Origin: DASUPK01 sp963843085
GTDB taxonomy: Bacteria; Actinomycetota; Thermoleophilia; Solirubrobacterales; 70-9
DNA: 64,000 nt
NCBI GenBank assembly: GCA_963843085.1
Contig: CAWJJG010000011.1
Location: forward strand, 620,001 to 684,000
Direction: 5' to 3'
Of the stretch, positions 1 through 7,987 are shown one piece after another (the first letter of the stretch is position 1; every line of letters begins with the position of its first letter). A model generated the notes under the pieces. That model had not been told where the DNA came from, did no database searches, and saw only the letters and a program-made list of their open reading frames with translations. Both the position numbers and the translations under genes were made by a program.

Positions 1-1135
1 TGACGGCGGTGCCGTAGGCGAAGGCGAGCTTGGCCGACGACTGGAAGGTGAGTACCAGCGCCAGCACCGCGACGAGAAGGAGCCTGTTCACGATCGGCAC
101 GTAGACCTGCCCGTACTCTCGCCTCGATGTGTGCACCACCCGGAGGCGAGGCAGGTACCCGAGCTGCGCGGCTTGATGCGCGATCGAGAACGCCCCGGAG
201 ATCACCGCCTGCGACGCGATCACCGTCGCCATGGTCGCCAGGATCACCAGCGGGATCAGGCCCGCGTGAGGCATCAGCTTGAAGAAGGGCGCGCCGATCG
301 CGCCGGGATCGTGGAGGATCAGCCCGCCCTGCCCGAGGTAGCTGAGGATGCAGGCCGGGAAGACCAGCAACAGCCACGCTCTGGTGATCGCGGGTCGCCC
401 GAAATGCCCCATGTCCGCATAGAGGGCCTCGACCCCGGTGAACGCCAGAACCACCGAGGTCAGGACGAAGAAGCCCGTCGAGCCGGTGTGAAAGAGAAGG
501 TCGAACGCGTAACTCGGCGAGAGCGCTTGGAGCACCGCAGGGTGCATCGTGATTCCCCGAACGCCCAAGAGCCCGATGGTGGCGAACCAGATGAGCATGA
601 CTGGGCCGAACACCTTGCCGACCGCCCCGCTGCCGACCCTCTGCGCGAGGAAGAGGATGACGATGATCGTCAACGTGATCGGGATGACGAGACTGTCCAT
701 CGAGGACGAGATCGTCTTGGTCCCCTCGACCGCCGACAGGACCGAGATCGCCGGTGTGATCATGCTGTCGCCGAAGAAGAGCGCGGCTCCGAAGACGCCG
801 AGACCCGCCAGCACGAACTTGGTCCTGCCCCTGACTCCGTCACCGAGCTGCCGTACCTGCGCGATCAGAGCCATCATCCCGCCCTCGCCCTCGTTGTCCG
901 CGCTCATCACGAGTCCGATGTACTTGAGCGTGACGATGATCGTCACGGCCCAGAAGATCAGCGACGCCATCCCGTAGACGTGAGTGGCGGTCGCCTGGAT
1001 CGGGTGCGGATCGCTCGGGCTGAAGGCGGTCTGGATCGTGTAGATCGGACTGGTGCCGATGTCGCCGAAGACGACCCCGAGCGCCGCGACGGTCAACGCG
1101 GTTCCACCAAGGGCGCGTTTCCGGTCGGCCTCCAA
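1..1135 (-). CDS. kup: Kup-family potassium uptake protein (C-terminus cut by window edge)
   Basis: This is an integral membrane K+/H+ symporter of the KUP/HAK/KT family. The frame is open from base 2 to an in-frame TAG at 1150-1148, so about 378 codons are present and the protein continues beyond the window. Near the N-terminus it reads GVVFGDIGTSPIY, the family signature in the first membrane helix, followed by DNEGEGGMMAL and a long series of hydrophobic segments. The only start codon near the beginning is TTG at 1135, with TAGGCT (1150-1145) nine bases upstream as a possible -10 of a leaderless transcript. It lies downstream of ispD on the same strand, separated by a strong hairpin. Kup proteins are c-di-AMP targets in some bacteria and disA is 1.4 kb away; regulation by c-di-AMP here is inference. 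Confidence 0.9.
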   Translation of the reverse strand, partial: MEADRKRALGGTALTVAALGVVFGDIGTSPIYTIQTAFSPSDPHPIQATATHVYGMASLIFWAVTIIVTLKYIGLVMSADNEGEGGMMALIAQVRQLGDGVRGRTKFVLAGLGVFGAALFFGDSMITPAISVLSAVEGTKTISSSMDSLVIPITLTIIVILFLAQRVGSGAVGKVFGPVMLIWFATIGLLGVRGITMHPAVLQALSPSYAFDLLFHTGSTGFFVLTSVVLAFTGVEALYADMGHFGRPAITRAWLLLVFPACILSYLGQGGLILHDPGAIGAPFFKLMPHAGLIPLVILATMATVIASQAVISGAFSIAHQAAQLGYLPRLRVVHTSRREYGQVYVPIVNRLLLVAVLALVLTFQSSAKLAFAYGTAV

Positions 1136-1176
1136 GGTGCGGCGAGCCTAGTCGTACGAACGGCGAACCCACCCCA

Positions 1177-1203
1177 CGAGCGGGGGGCTTCACCCCCCGC
1201 TCG
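1177..1203 (-). terminator. Perfect 11-bp hairpin between ispD and kup
   Basis: The arms at 1177-1187 and 1193-1203 pair perfectly around a 5-nt loop, starting 4 bases after the ispD stop codon. The stem is almost all G:C and no T-run follows, so it is either an intrinsic terminator of the U-tract-poor type common in GC-rich actinobacteria or an RNA 3'-end stabiliser. Confidence 0.6.
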
Positions 1204-1206
1204 CCG

Positions 1207-1854
1207 TCACCGCCGCTCGCGGAGGAGCACCTCTGCGACCCTCAGGTCGAAGGGCGTGGTCACCTTGATGTTGTTGGTGTAGGTCGAGTGGACGACCACT
1301 CGGCCCCCTCGGCGCTCGACCAGCATCGCGTCGTCGCTCGCCGCCGGAAGCGAGTCGGGATCGCCGAGCGCCTCGCCCAGCGCTTCGGCGCGGAAGACCT
1401 GAGGCGTCTGAATCGCCCAGAGACCGGAGCGGTCGAGCGTGCGCTCCACCTGTCCCTCACCGCCCACCTGCTTGATCGTGTCGGTCACCGGCGTGGCTGC
1501 GATGACCCCGGCCGCATCCTCGTCGGCCGCGAGCTCGTCGACCATGGCGTCGACCAGCTCCGGCGTGACCAGCGGTCGCGCCGCATCGTGCACGACGATG
1601 AATTCCTCCCCGCACAGGACAAGCGCCTTCGCGACTGACTCCGAGCGGTGTTCTCCGCCCGACACGGCGACGACGCCCTGCCCCGTCACCGAGTCGTGCC
1701 GGTCGGCAGGGACGGCGACGACGATCTCGGCGATCGTGCTCGCCGCCCGGAAGGCGTCGAGCGACCACTCGAGCAGCGGTCGCCCGGCGAGCTCCACGAA
1801 GGCCTTCGGGCCACCGGCTCCGAGTCTCTGCCCGGAGCCGGCGGCCGCGATCAC
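1207..1854 (-). CDS. ispD: 2-C-methyl-D-erythritol 4-phosphate cytidylyltransferase
   Basis: IspD joins MEP to CTP to give CDP-ME in the non-mevalonate isoprenoid pathway (cytoplasmic). The protein begins with VIAAAGSGQRLG and a nearby PK pair, the CTP-binding loop of the family, and contains VHDAARPL and VTDTIK, further conserved IspD segments. The chosen start is the GTG at 1854 that places this loop at residue 1, giving 215 aa, slightly short for IspD (about 225-235). The frame is open further upstream into carD, so a start a few codons earlier, at a non-standard codon next to the carD stop, is possible. It follows carD with a gap of only 25 bp, so it is probably co-transcribed with radA-disA-carD. 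The usual partner ispF is not next to it. Confidence 0.9.
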   Translation of the reverse strand: MIAAAGSGQRLGAGGPKAFVELAGRPLLEWSLDAFRAASTIAEIVVAVPADRHDSVTGQGVVAVSGGEHRSESVAKALVLCGEEFIVVHDAARPLVTPELVDAMVDELAADEDAAGVIAATPVTDTIKQVGGEGQVERTLDRSGLWAIQTPQVFRAEALGEALGDPDSLPAASDDAMLVERRGGRVVVHSTYTNNIKVTTPFDLRVAEVLLRERR

Positions 1855-1879
1855 GGCCGATGCGGAGGGACGCGCCTGG

Positions 1880-2461
1880 CTAGGCGGTCGCCTTTGCGGC
1901 GCCGAAGCGCTCCTCCAGCAGCTCGTCCAAGTAGGCCTCGGCGCCATCCTCGTCCTTATCGAGGGCGTACATGAACTCCGACGCGAGGATCTTCTTGGCG
2001 CGTGTGTACATCTGCTTCTCGCCGGTTGAGAGTCCCTTCTCCCATTCGCGGATGGCGAGGTTGCGAACAACCTCCGCGAGCTCGTAGACGTCGCCCGTCT
2101 TGATCTTCTCGCGATTGTGCTTGAAGCGGCGGTTCCAGTTCTTCGGCATCTCGGAGACGTCGTCGGTGAGGACTCCGATCACCTTCTTGACCTGCTCCTC
2201 GTCGATTACGCGCCGGAGGCCGGCACGTCCGGCGTTCTCGCAGGGGACCATCACGGTCATGTTGTTGTGGATGATGTTGATGGTCAGGTAGTCCCGCTTC
2301 TCGCCCATCATGTCCTTCGATTCCTTCTTCAGGACGACTCCTGCCCCATGGTGCGGGTACACGACGTTGTCGCCGACCTCAAAATGAATGTTCACCGGTG
2401 CTTCGAGTTCGAGGTCGGCAACCGACGCCTCGTCAATAACCTCCTCTGTTACCTGTGGAAT
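1880..2461 (-). CDS. carD: CarD/CdnL-type RNA polymerase-binding transcription factor
   Basis: CarD binds the RNA polymerase beta subunit and stabilises open complexes at rRNA and other housekeeping promoters. The Tudor-like RNAP-interaction domain starts at FEVGDNVVYPHHGAG, and the helical DNA-binding domain follows (KNWNRRFKHNREKIKTGD, then a long C-terminal helical region ending in an acidic stretch). The start is uncertain. A strong Shine-Dalgarno (AAAGGAG, 2470-2476 on the complement) sits just upstream of an in-frame ATT at 2461, giving 193 aa. A GTG at 2395 gives the family-typical N-terminus (171 aa) but has no ribosome binding site. No ATG, GTG or TTG lies in frame between the disA stop and 2395. 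I annotate the ATT start. Confidence 0.88.
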   Translation of the reverse strand: MPQVTEEVIDEASVADLELEAPVNIHFEVGDNVVYPHHGAGVVLKKESKDMMGEKRDYLTINIIHNNMTVMVPCENAGRAGLRRVIDEEQVKKVIGVLTDDVSEMPKNWNRRFKHNREKIKTGDVYELAEVVRNLAIREWEKGLSTGEKQMYTRAKKILASEFMYALDKDEDGAEAYLDELLEERFGAAKATA

Positions 2462-2479
2462 TGGTCTCTCCTTTCTCCG

Positions 2480-2500
2480 GACGGCCCGAACGGGGCCGTC
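2480..2500 (-). promoter_or_regulatory. Hairpin overlapping the disA stop and preceding the carD ribosome binding site
   Basis: An 8-bp perfect stem (2480-2487 with 2493-2500, 5-nt loop) covers the disA TGA and ends four bases before the AAAGGAG of carD. It could modulate disA-carD read-through or mRNA stability. There is no T-run. Confidence 0.45.
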
Positions 2501-3617
2501 AGCTCTGCAAGTAGCGGTCGACGGGGTCGACCTCCTGAAGCCGGCGCAGGCCCTCGCGGATGTCCTTCGCGCGGCCGGCACCGACACCCTCGACTGCCTC
2601 GAGGTCGTCGTCGCTGGCGGCGAGGACCTCCTCGAGGCCGCCGAACTCCTGGATGATCCGCTGCACCACCAGCTTCGGCAGGCGCGGAATCCGCCCCAGC
2701 ACGCGATACCCGCGGGGCGACACTGGAAAGTCGAGAGTCGAGACCTTGCGGTCGTAGCCGAGCAGCTCGGCGAGGCGGCCGAAGTCGAGCAGGTCCTGGT
2801 GCGGCATGCGGGCGATGGCGGCCGTGGTCGTCGACAGGTTCTCCTCGGTGTCCTCGACCGAGTAGTCCCGGATCAGGGCTGCCTTGTCGGCGGCGACGCC
2901 GACCATCGTCTCCTCGAGCTGCATCTCGATCAGCCGGCCCTCGGTGCCGAGCTCCACGATGTAGCGCTCCACCTCGACCGCCATTCTGGTCACCAGCTCG
3001 GCTCGCTGGAGCACGGAGAGCACGTCGTAGAGCACCGAGCCTCCCTCGAACTCGAGCCAGGTGAGCCTGGTGGAGACCGAGTCGAGCCGGGCGCGGTACT
3101 TGTCGAGGGTGGCGAGGCCCTGATTGGCCTTCGCGAGCACAGCCGGGATGTCCTGGAGGATGTACTTCATCCCGCCCAGGTAGAGGGAGACGACCTCGCG
3201 CCGCTCCGAGATCGCGACCACCAGGGCGTCCGTCTGCTTGGAGACGCGCTCGGCGGTCCGGTGCCGGGTGCCCGTCTCCGACGAGAGGATCGTCGGGTCG
3301 GGCATGAGCTGGACGTTGGCGCAGACGATGTTGGTCGCCTGCTCGTTGAGGACGATCGCCCCGTCCATCTTCGCCACCTGGTAGAGCAGCGCCGGGGTGT
3401 AGTCGATGTCGAGGTTGATGCCCCCCGAAAAGAGAAAGGAGACCTCTTCCGGGTCTCCGATGACGATCAGTCCACCGGTGCGGGCGTGGACGATGTTGTC
3501 GATCCCCTCCCGAAGCGCGGTCCCGGGGGCGACGATGTCGAGTGCCCGCAGAAGCCGCGGGTCCTGTCGCGCCTCCAACTCCTGTAGCTCGTCACCCGGA
3601 AGCGAAGGCGCCATCAC
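2499..3617 (-). CDS. disA: Diadenylate cyclase DisA, DNA-integrity scanning protein
   Basis: DisA condenses two ATP into the second messenger c-di-AMP and senses branched DNA. The N-terminal DAC domain shows both catalytic motifs: DGA at residues 85-87 and GTRHR at 116-120, followed by TAERVSKQTDA. A helical linker (about 150-290) and a C-terminal helix-hairpin-helix DNA-binding region (around GVGAGRAKDIREGL) complete the typical length of 372 aa (family about 350-370). The first two codons are both ATG. It lies between radA and carD on the same strand. RadA is a known DisA partner in mycobacteria and Bacillus, so a joint role in DNA-damage or replication-stress signalling is likely. Confidence 0.96.
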   Translation of the reverse strand: MMAPSLPGDELQELEARQDPRLLRALDIVAPGTALREGIDNIVHARTGGLIVIGDPEEVSFLFSGGINLDIDYTPALLYQVAKMDGAIVLNEQATNIVCANVQLMPDPTILSSETGTRHRTAERVSKQTDALVVAISERREVVSLYLGGMKYILQDIPAVLAKANQGLATLDKYRARLDSVSTRLTWLEFEGGSVLYDVLSVLQRAELVTRMAVEVERYIVELGTEGRLIEMQLEETMVGVAADKAALIRDYSVEDTEENLSTTTAAIARMPHQDLLDFGRLAELLGYDRKVSTLDFPVSPRGYRVLGRIPRLPKLVVQRIIQEFGGLEEVLAASDDDLEAVEGVGAGRAKDIREGLRRLQEVDPVDRYLQS

Positions 3618-3718
3618 GGCTGATGGAAGCAGATACGAAAGAAAGCTGCTTTGCGGGGAAATCCGTGTGGAGGGGTCGGATAAGCAGTTGTCAAGTCATG
3701 AAAGACAAATGGATCGGC

Positions 3719-3792
3719 GGGCGGGTCCTGTCCCGGAATTTGACCGCGGATCGAGGCATCTCACCACGGCTCAAATTCCGGGCCACCCGCCC
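3719..3792 (-). promoter_or_regulatory. Long interrupted inverted repeat between radA and disA
   Basis: Arms 3719-3726 plus 3732-3742 pair with 3785-3792 plus 3772-3782 (8 + 11 bp, internal loop of 5 versus 2 nt, apical loop 29 nt). It begins 10 bases after the radA stop and ends about 100 bases before disA. It may be a radA terminator or a structured disA leader. It lies in the only sizeable gap (184 bp) of the radA-disA-carD-ispD run. Confidence 0.5.
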
Positions 3793-3801
3793 GAGAATCC
3801 G

Positions 3802-5181
3802 TTACGCGACTCGCTTCAGGTTTGCCCGATTGCCACCGGAGAGCGCCGCCTTCAGGGAGCTGACCGCGGATAGGCCTTGGATGGCCTGGTCTCCCGGCGG
3901 CGGCCCCAGCACGTTCCCCAGCCCGAATTTCTGAGCCTCGGCCACGCGGCGGTCCGCGTGGGCCACGTAGCGGATCTCTCCGGTCAGGCCGATCTCTCCG
4001 AAGCAGGCGAGTGGCTTGCCGTCCGCCTCCAGCGGCCTGCCCGAGTGGGCCGAGGCGACGGCCATCGCGATCGCGAGGTCGGCCCCCGGCTCGTCGATGC
4101 GGACTCCGCCGGCGATGTTCACGAAGACGTCGGCGGTGCCGAGGGAGATGCCCGCGTGGCGGGTGAGGACGGCGAGGACGAGCGCCAGCCGGTTGCGGTC
4201 GACGCCGGTCGCCGTGCGGCGAGGAGGAACGATCTCGGTCGGCGCCACCAGCGCCTGCACCTCGACGAGGAGCGGACGCGATCCCTCCATCGCGCAGAGC
4301 ACCACCGAGCCGGGCGCGGGGCGGGCCTCCCCGACGAAGCGGGCCGACGGGTCTGCGACCTCCATCAGGCCGCCCTGCTTCATCTCGAAGACTCCGACCT
4401 CGCTGGTCGCCCCGAAGCGGTTCTTGAGGGCGCGCACCGTGCGGAAGGTCCGCTCCCGCTCACCCTCGAAATGGAGCACGCAGTCGACGAGGTGCTCCAG
4501 CGCCCGCGGACCCGCCAGCGAGCCCTCCTTGGTGACGTGCCCAATCAGGATCAGCGTGACGTCGAGCCGCTTCGCCGTCTCGAGCAGCGCCGACGTGGCC
4601 TCCCGAATCGCTCCGACGCTGCCCGGGGCAGAGTCGGGAATGGCGAGGGTCTGCACGGAGTCGATCACGCAGGCCGCGGGGCGTTCGGATTCGAGCGCGG
4701 CGAGCACCGAATCCAGCGAGGGCTCCGCGAGCATCGGCACGGACAAGGCCGCCTCCCCGAGGCGCTCCGCGCGGCGCCGCACCTGGGCGGCGGACTCCTC
4801 GCCCGAGACGTAGAGGACCTCGTTTCCCGCTGCCGCGATGTTCGCGAGCGCCATCCCGGCCAGGGTGCTCTTGCCGATGCCCGGAGCTCCCCCGAGCAGC
4901 ACCAGGGACCCGGGCACCAGCCCTCCGCCGAGGACGCGGTCGAGCTCCGCGATCCCGGTGCCCAGTCGGGTCGAGCGCTCCGCCTTCACCTCGCGCAGGG
5001 GTACCGGCCTGGGAGCGGCGGCCGCCGCCCGCCTCGCTCGGCCGCCGCGACTCGCTCGCGCAGCCGGAGCGCTCTCCCGCTCGAGTGTGTTCCAGGCTCC
5101 GCAGCCCGCGCACTGCCCGGTCCAGGTGAGCGCGGCGTGACCGCATTCCGAACATCGGTATTGGGAGCCCTTCGCCGGCAC
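3802..5181 (-). CDS. radA: DNA repair protein RadA (Sms), branch-migration ATPase
   Basis: RadA promotes RecA-dependent branch migration and processes recombination intermediates. The order of domains is canonical: a four-cysteine zinc finger (C10, C13, C24, C27), an Ala/Arg-rich linker, a RecA-like ATPase with Walker A GGAPGIGKST at 97-106, the RadA-specific KNRFG motif at 253-257, and a C-terminal Lon-protease-like domain. Length is 459 aa, normal for the family. The start is GTG. A TAGCCT box lies 6 bases upstream, suggesting a leaderless mRNA and making radA the first gene of the radA-disA-carD-ispD unit. Confidence 0.96.
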   Translation of the reverse strand: MPAKGSQYRCSECGHAALTWTGQCAGCGAWNTLERESAPAARASRGGRARRAAAAAPRPVPLREVKAERSTRLGTGIAELDRVLGGGLVPGSLVLLGGAPGIGKSTLAGMALANIAAAGNEVLYVSGEESAAQVRRRAERLGEAALSVPMLAEPSLDSVLAALESERPAACVIDSVQTLAIPDSAPGSVGAIREATSALLETAKRLDVTLILIGHVTKEGSLAGPRALEHLVDCVLHFEGERERTFRTVRALKNRFGATSEVGVFEMKQGGLMEVADPSARFVGEARPAPGSVVLCAMEGSRPLLVEVQALVAPTEIVPPRRTATGVDRNRLALVLAVLTRHAGISLGTADVFVNIAGGVRIDEPGADLAIAMAVASAHSGRPLEADGKPLACFGEIGLTGEIRYVAHADRRVAEAQKFGLGNVLGPPPGDQAIQGLSAVSSLKAALSGGNRANLKRVA

Positions 5182-5187
5182 CCCTCC

Positions 5188-5193
5188 AGGCTA
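5188..5193 (-). promoter_or_regulatory. -10 box of radA (leaderless)
   Basis: TAGCCT, 6-nt spacer, then the GTG start at 5181. It matches the TANNNT-N6-8-start pattern shared by about 20 genes in this window. Confidence 0.6.
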
Positions 5194-5289
5194 GGGATGG
5201 GCCATGACGCCTCGCGCGGCGTTTGACGCGAAAATCGACCGATCCAAACAAGAGGTCAAGAAATTCATCCAGGGCGCCGATGAAACGGC

Positions 5290-6312
5290 ATGCCTCCCAG
5301 CGGCTGGTTGGTTGGCGCATGGAAGCGCAGCGGGCTCACCCCCGCGGTGCGTGCGCTCGCCCTCATCATGTTGGCCGGAGCGCTGACCAGCGCCACGGCG
5401 GCGCTGTTCCCCTCCAATTCCGACGCGCCGGTCGATCTCTTCCGCGTGGTCGCCGCGCTTGCGTCCGTGGCCTCGCTGCTCCTCTGGCTGCTGGCGGACC
5501 GCATCCCGCGCTGGTTCCTCCACCTGGTCGTGGCCGGGGGGACCGTGGCGATCTCCGTGCTGATCGCGCGCGCCGCCACCGGCGTCTCGACGGTGGTCAC
5601 CGCCACTGACTACATCTGGATGGGCGTCTACGTCTCCTTCTTCTTCTCGCGGCTCGCCGCCCGCCTGCACCTCGCTCTGATCGCCCTGTCCTTCGGCGTG
5701 GCGCTGGTCGTCAACAGCCACGGCGTCCCCGCCGAGGCGTTCATCCTGATGACGGCGTCGATCATCGTCGCCTCCGAGACGATCGGGCGCCAGAGCACCC
5801 GGCTGCGTCACGAGGCCCATACCGACTCGCTCACCGGCCTGCTCAACCGCAAGGGGCTCGCGCCGGCCGCCGAGCGGGCCTTCTCCCTCGCCGACCGCAC
5901 GGGCATTCCTCTGACGGTCGGCCTGGTGGACCTCGACAAGTTCAAGGAGGTGAACGACCGAGACGGGCACGCAGCCGGTGACCGCCTGCTCGTCGAGATG
6001 ACGCGGACCTGGAGCGAGGAGCTTCAGCCCGGTGACATCTTCGCCCGACTAGGAGGGGATGAGTTCCTGGTGCTCCTCGTCGGCTCGAGCGACGAGGAGG
6101 CCACCCGCTTCTTCGAGCGGCTCCTTTTCATCTCCCCGGCGCAGTGGAGCGCGGGCGTGATCAGGCGCAAAGGCGGCGAGGACCTGAGCGCCTGCCTGGC
6201 GAGGGCGGACAACATCCTCTACGAGGCGAAGCGCTCGCGCAGCGATGGGCGCCAGCCGCTCCTCTCGGCTCAGCCTCGCGAGCAGGAGTTCCGGCTCGAG
6301 CCGACGAGCTGA
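5290..6312 (+). CDS. Membrane-anchored GGDEF-domain diguanylate cyclase
   Basis: This is a predicted c-di-GMP synthase. Residues about 20-165 form five or six hydrophobic helices (a sensory membrane module I cannot assign to a named family). The GGDEF domain follows from about HTDSLTGLLNRKGL (177-190), with an intact GGDEF at 255-259 in the context ARLGGDEFLVL, so catalysis is expected. The RxxD product-inhibition site normally five residues before GGDEF is absent (the residues there are GDIFARL), so feedback inhibition through that site is not expected. The C-terminal part of the domain seems short. It is divergent from radA. No EAL or HD-GYP partner is present in the window. Confidence 0.9.
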   Translation: MPPSGWLVGAWKRSGLTPAVRALALIMLAGALTSATAALFPSNSDAPVDLFRVVAALASVASLLLWLLADRIPRWFLHLVVAGGTVAISVLIARAATGVSTVVTATDYIWMGVYVSFFFSRLAARLHLALIALSFGVALVVNSHGVPAEAFILMTASIIVASETIGRQSTRLRHEAHTDSLTGLLNRKGLAPAAERAFSLADRTGIPLTVGLVDLDKFKEVNDRDGHAAGDRLLVEMTRTWSEELQPGDIFARLGGDEFLVLLVGSSDEEATRFFERLLFISPAQWSAGVIRRKGGEDLSACLARADNILYEAKRSRSDGRQPLLSAQPREQEFRLEPTS

Positions 6313-6315
6313 GCG

Positions 6316-6759
6316 TCAGCCCGGGCTGCTGGGGAACGGCGCCCCGGCGAAGAAGGCGAACCAGACGAGGAACGCGATCATCGAGACGATCGCGGTGGCG
6401 ACGAAGAGGCGCTCCACCGGATCGCTCTGGTGCTCCCCAGGCCTATACGGGGTGTCGCGCATGCTGCGGTTCCAGGGATCCTGCCGCCCCCGGCCTTCCG
6501 ACCCGATCCGCCGCCGGATCATGCGCGCCCGGACGTAGGAGGCGATCAGCAGCAGCCCGTAGTAGGAGACGAGGATCCCCGTCCCGATGAAGGCGGCGAC
6601 CGGGCCATTCACGGCTCCCGTCTTCCCGTAGAACTTCGACGCGACGAAGATCCAGAAGAGCGGCACGCCGAAGCCGATCAACAGGGCGCCGATGAGCGTG
6701 AACGCCGTGGAGCCCGTGCCGACCAGAACTCTCCTGATCGCTGTCAGCACTGCTGTCAT
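6316..6759 (-). CDS. Small membrane protein, unknown function
   Basis: A 147-aa protein with three predicted membrane helices: about residues 15-40, 55-75 and 122-145. A basic, hydrophilic segment (RARMIRRRIGSEGRGR) lies between the second and third. I do not recognise a family. A GGAGG ribosome binding site stands directly before the ATG. It is convergent with the GGDEF gene (3 bases between stops) and follows the aldo/keto reductase by 18 bp, so it is probably in that transcript. Confidence 0.75.
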   Translation of the reverse strand: MTAVLTAIRRVLVGTGSTAFTLIGALLIGFGVPLFWIFVASKFYGKTGAVNGPVAAFIGTGILVSYYGLLLIASYVRARMIRRRIGSEGRGRQDPWNRSMRDTPYRPGEHQSDPVERLFVATAIVSMIAFLVWFAFFAGAPFPSSPG

Positions 6760-6777
6760 CCTCCGGCCCGAACGAGG

Positions 6778-7926
6778 TTAGCGGGCGGGTTCCGCAGCGA
6801 TGTGGCGCAGGTCCCGCTCGGGGTCGATCCCCCACTTCCCCGCCATGGCGCCCAGCTCGGGCGTCACGGGCCAGCGGTCGGGGCGCTCCTCGCCGGTGTG
6901 ATCCGGGGTCGCCCCCTTGAGCGCCATGCAGCCTGAGTTGTCGCCGATTGCGCGGATCTCCTCGACCTGCTCGGGGGCGAGCCGCTGCTCTTCGGGGAGC
7001 GCGGCCAGCTCGGTCCGCTTCTCCTCGATCGGGCGTGCGCCCTCTCCGGCTTCCTGGATCAGGGTGGGGACGACGCACTCGACAGCATCGTGGGCGAGGT
7101 TCCATTGGCAGGCCAGCTGCATGGGCGTGAGCCCGGCCGCCTCGGCGAACGGCCGTACGCGGTCGAGCTTCGCGCGCCCCTCCGCGATCCATCCTTCCGG
7201 GCGGAAGGATCGATGGTCGCCCTGTGGGAGTTTCGTCTCGGGGGTCACGTCGTCCCAGAGGATCCCTCCGTAGTCGACCACTCGGGTGATCACGCGGACG
7301 TCGTTGCTCGCCGCGGCACCCAGGCAGAGCTCCCCCGGCCATGGCTCGAAGGGGTTGAGGATGATCATCGCCCAGTCGATCACGTCGCCGAAGCGCTCGA
7401 AGCAGCGAGCGACGTCCAGCGTGAAGCCGTTCGCCGGGCCAGGCGCGACGCCGACGGAATCGGCGAGCCCCGCGTCGCGAAGGGCGTCCATCCCCTTCCA
7501 GACCTCCTCGCTCTCGTAGCCGGTGCGGTCGGGGTTGTGGAGGAGCAGGAGATCGAAGCGGTCCTGGCCGAGCCGCTCCAGGCTGCGCTCGGCCGCCATG
7601 CGCAGGTAGCCGGGGTACTCGTCCGGACCCCGCAGTGAGGGATCGGTGAACCGCGGAAAGCCCTTCGGGCCGTCACGCTCGCCCTCGTAGAAGTCATGGC
7701 CGATCGCGCCGACGAGGCAGAAGTCGTCACTGCCGACGCCGCCGAGGGCCCGGCCCGTGAGCGAGTCGGCCTCGCCCCCGCCGTAGACGTCGGCGGTCAG
7801 CACGGTGTCTATCCCCTGGCCGGGCCGCAGCACCGCCTCCAGCCGCTCCGGATCGACCTGCTCGCCGAAGCGGAGATAGCGACCTCCGCTCCAGCTGCCG
7901 ATCGCGACTCTGCCAGGGCTGCGCAT
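6778..7926 (-). CDS. Aldo/keto reductase-family protein
   Basis: A predicted NAD(P)H-dependent oxidoreductase with the AKR TIM-barrel. The segment ERSLERLGQDRFDLLLLHNPD is the typical AKR stretch before the conserved His, and GLADSVGVAPGP corresponds to the family's 'G.S' strand. The canonical catalytic Tyr/Lys/His arrangement is not obvious to me, and the C-terminal 60 residues (HTGEERPDRWPVTPEL) are unlike well-known AKRs, so the substrate cannot be named. The start chosen is the ATG at 7926, because TACGGT lies exactly 6 bases upstream; a GTG two codons earlier is the alternative. Confidence 0.82.
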   Translation of the reverse strand: MRSPGRVAIGSWSGGRYLRFGEQVDPERLEAVLRPGQGIDTVLTADVYGGGEADSLTGRALGGVGSDDFCLVGAIGHDFYEGERDGPKGFPRFTDPSLRGPDEYPGYLRMAAERSLERLGQDRFDLLLLHNPDRTGYESEEVWKGMDALRDAGLADSVGVAPGPANGFTLDVARCFERFGDVIDWAMIILNPFEPWPGELCLGAAASNDVRVITRVVDYGGILWDDVTPETKLPQGDHRSFRPEGWIAEGRAKLDRVRPFAEAAGLTPMQLACQWNLAHDAVECVVPTLIQEAGEGARPIEEKRTELAALPEEQRLAPEQVEEIRAIGDNSGCMALKGATPDHTGEERPDRWPVTPELGAMAGKWGIDPERDLRHIAAEPAR

Positions 7927-7932
7927 GCTCAC

Positions 7933-7938
7933 ACCGTA
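7933..7938 (-). promoter_or_regulatory. -10 box of the aldo/keto reductase (leaderless)
   Basis: TACGGT, 6-nt spacer, ATG at 7926. Confidence 0.55.
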
Positions 7939-7973
7939 GCGACGGGCTCCCGCTGCCGGTAGAGCCGACCGGG

Positions 7974-7979
7974 TAGCTT
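7974..7979 (+). promoter_or_regulatory. -10 box of the oligoendopeptidase (leaderless)
   Basis: TAGCTT, 8-nt spacer, ATG at 7988. It stands back to back with the -10 of the divergent aldo/keto reductase. Confidence 0.5.
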
Positions 7980-7987
7980 GGGGCCCG

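Noticed and set aside
131..1282. Long plus-strand Arg/Asp-rich reading frame opposite kup
   Set aside because: It is antisense to clear Kup coding sequence and has the composition of a codon-bias shadow; the same is true of many long frames in this GC-rich window.
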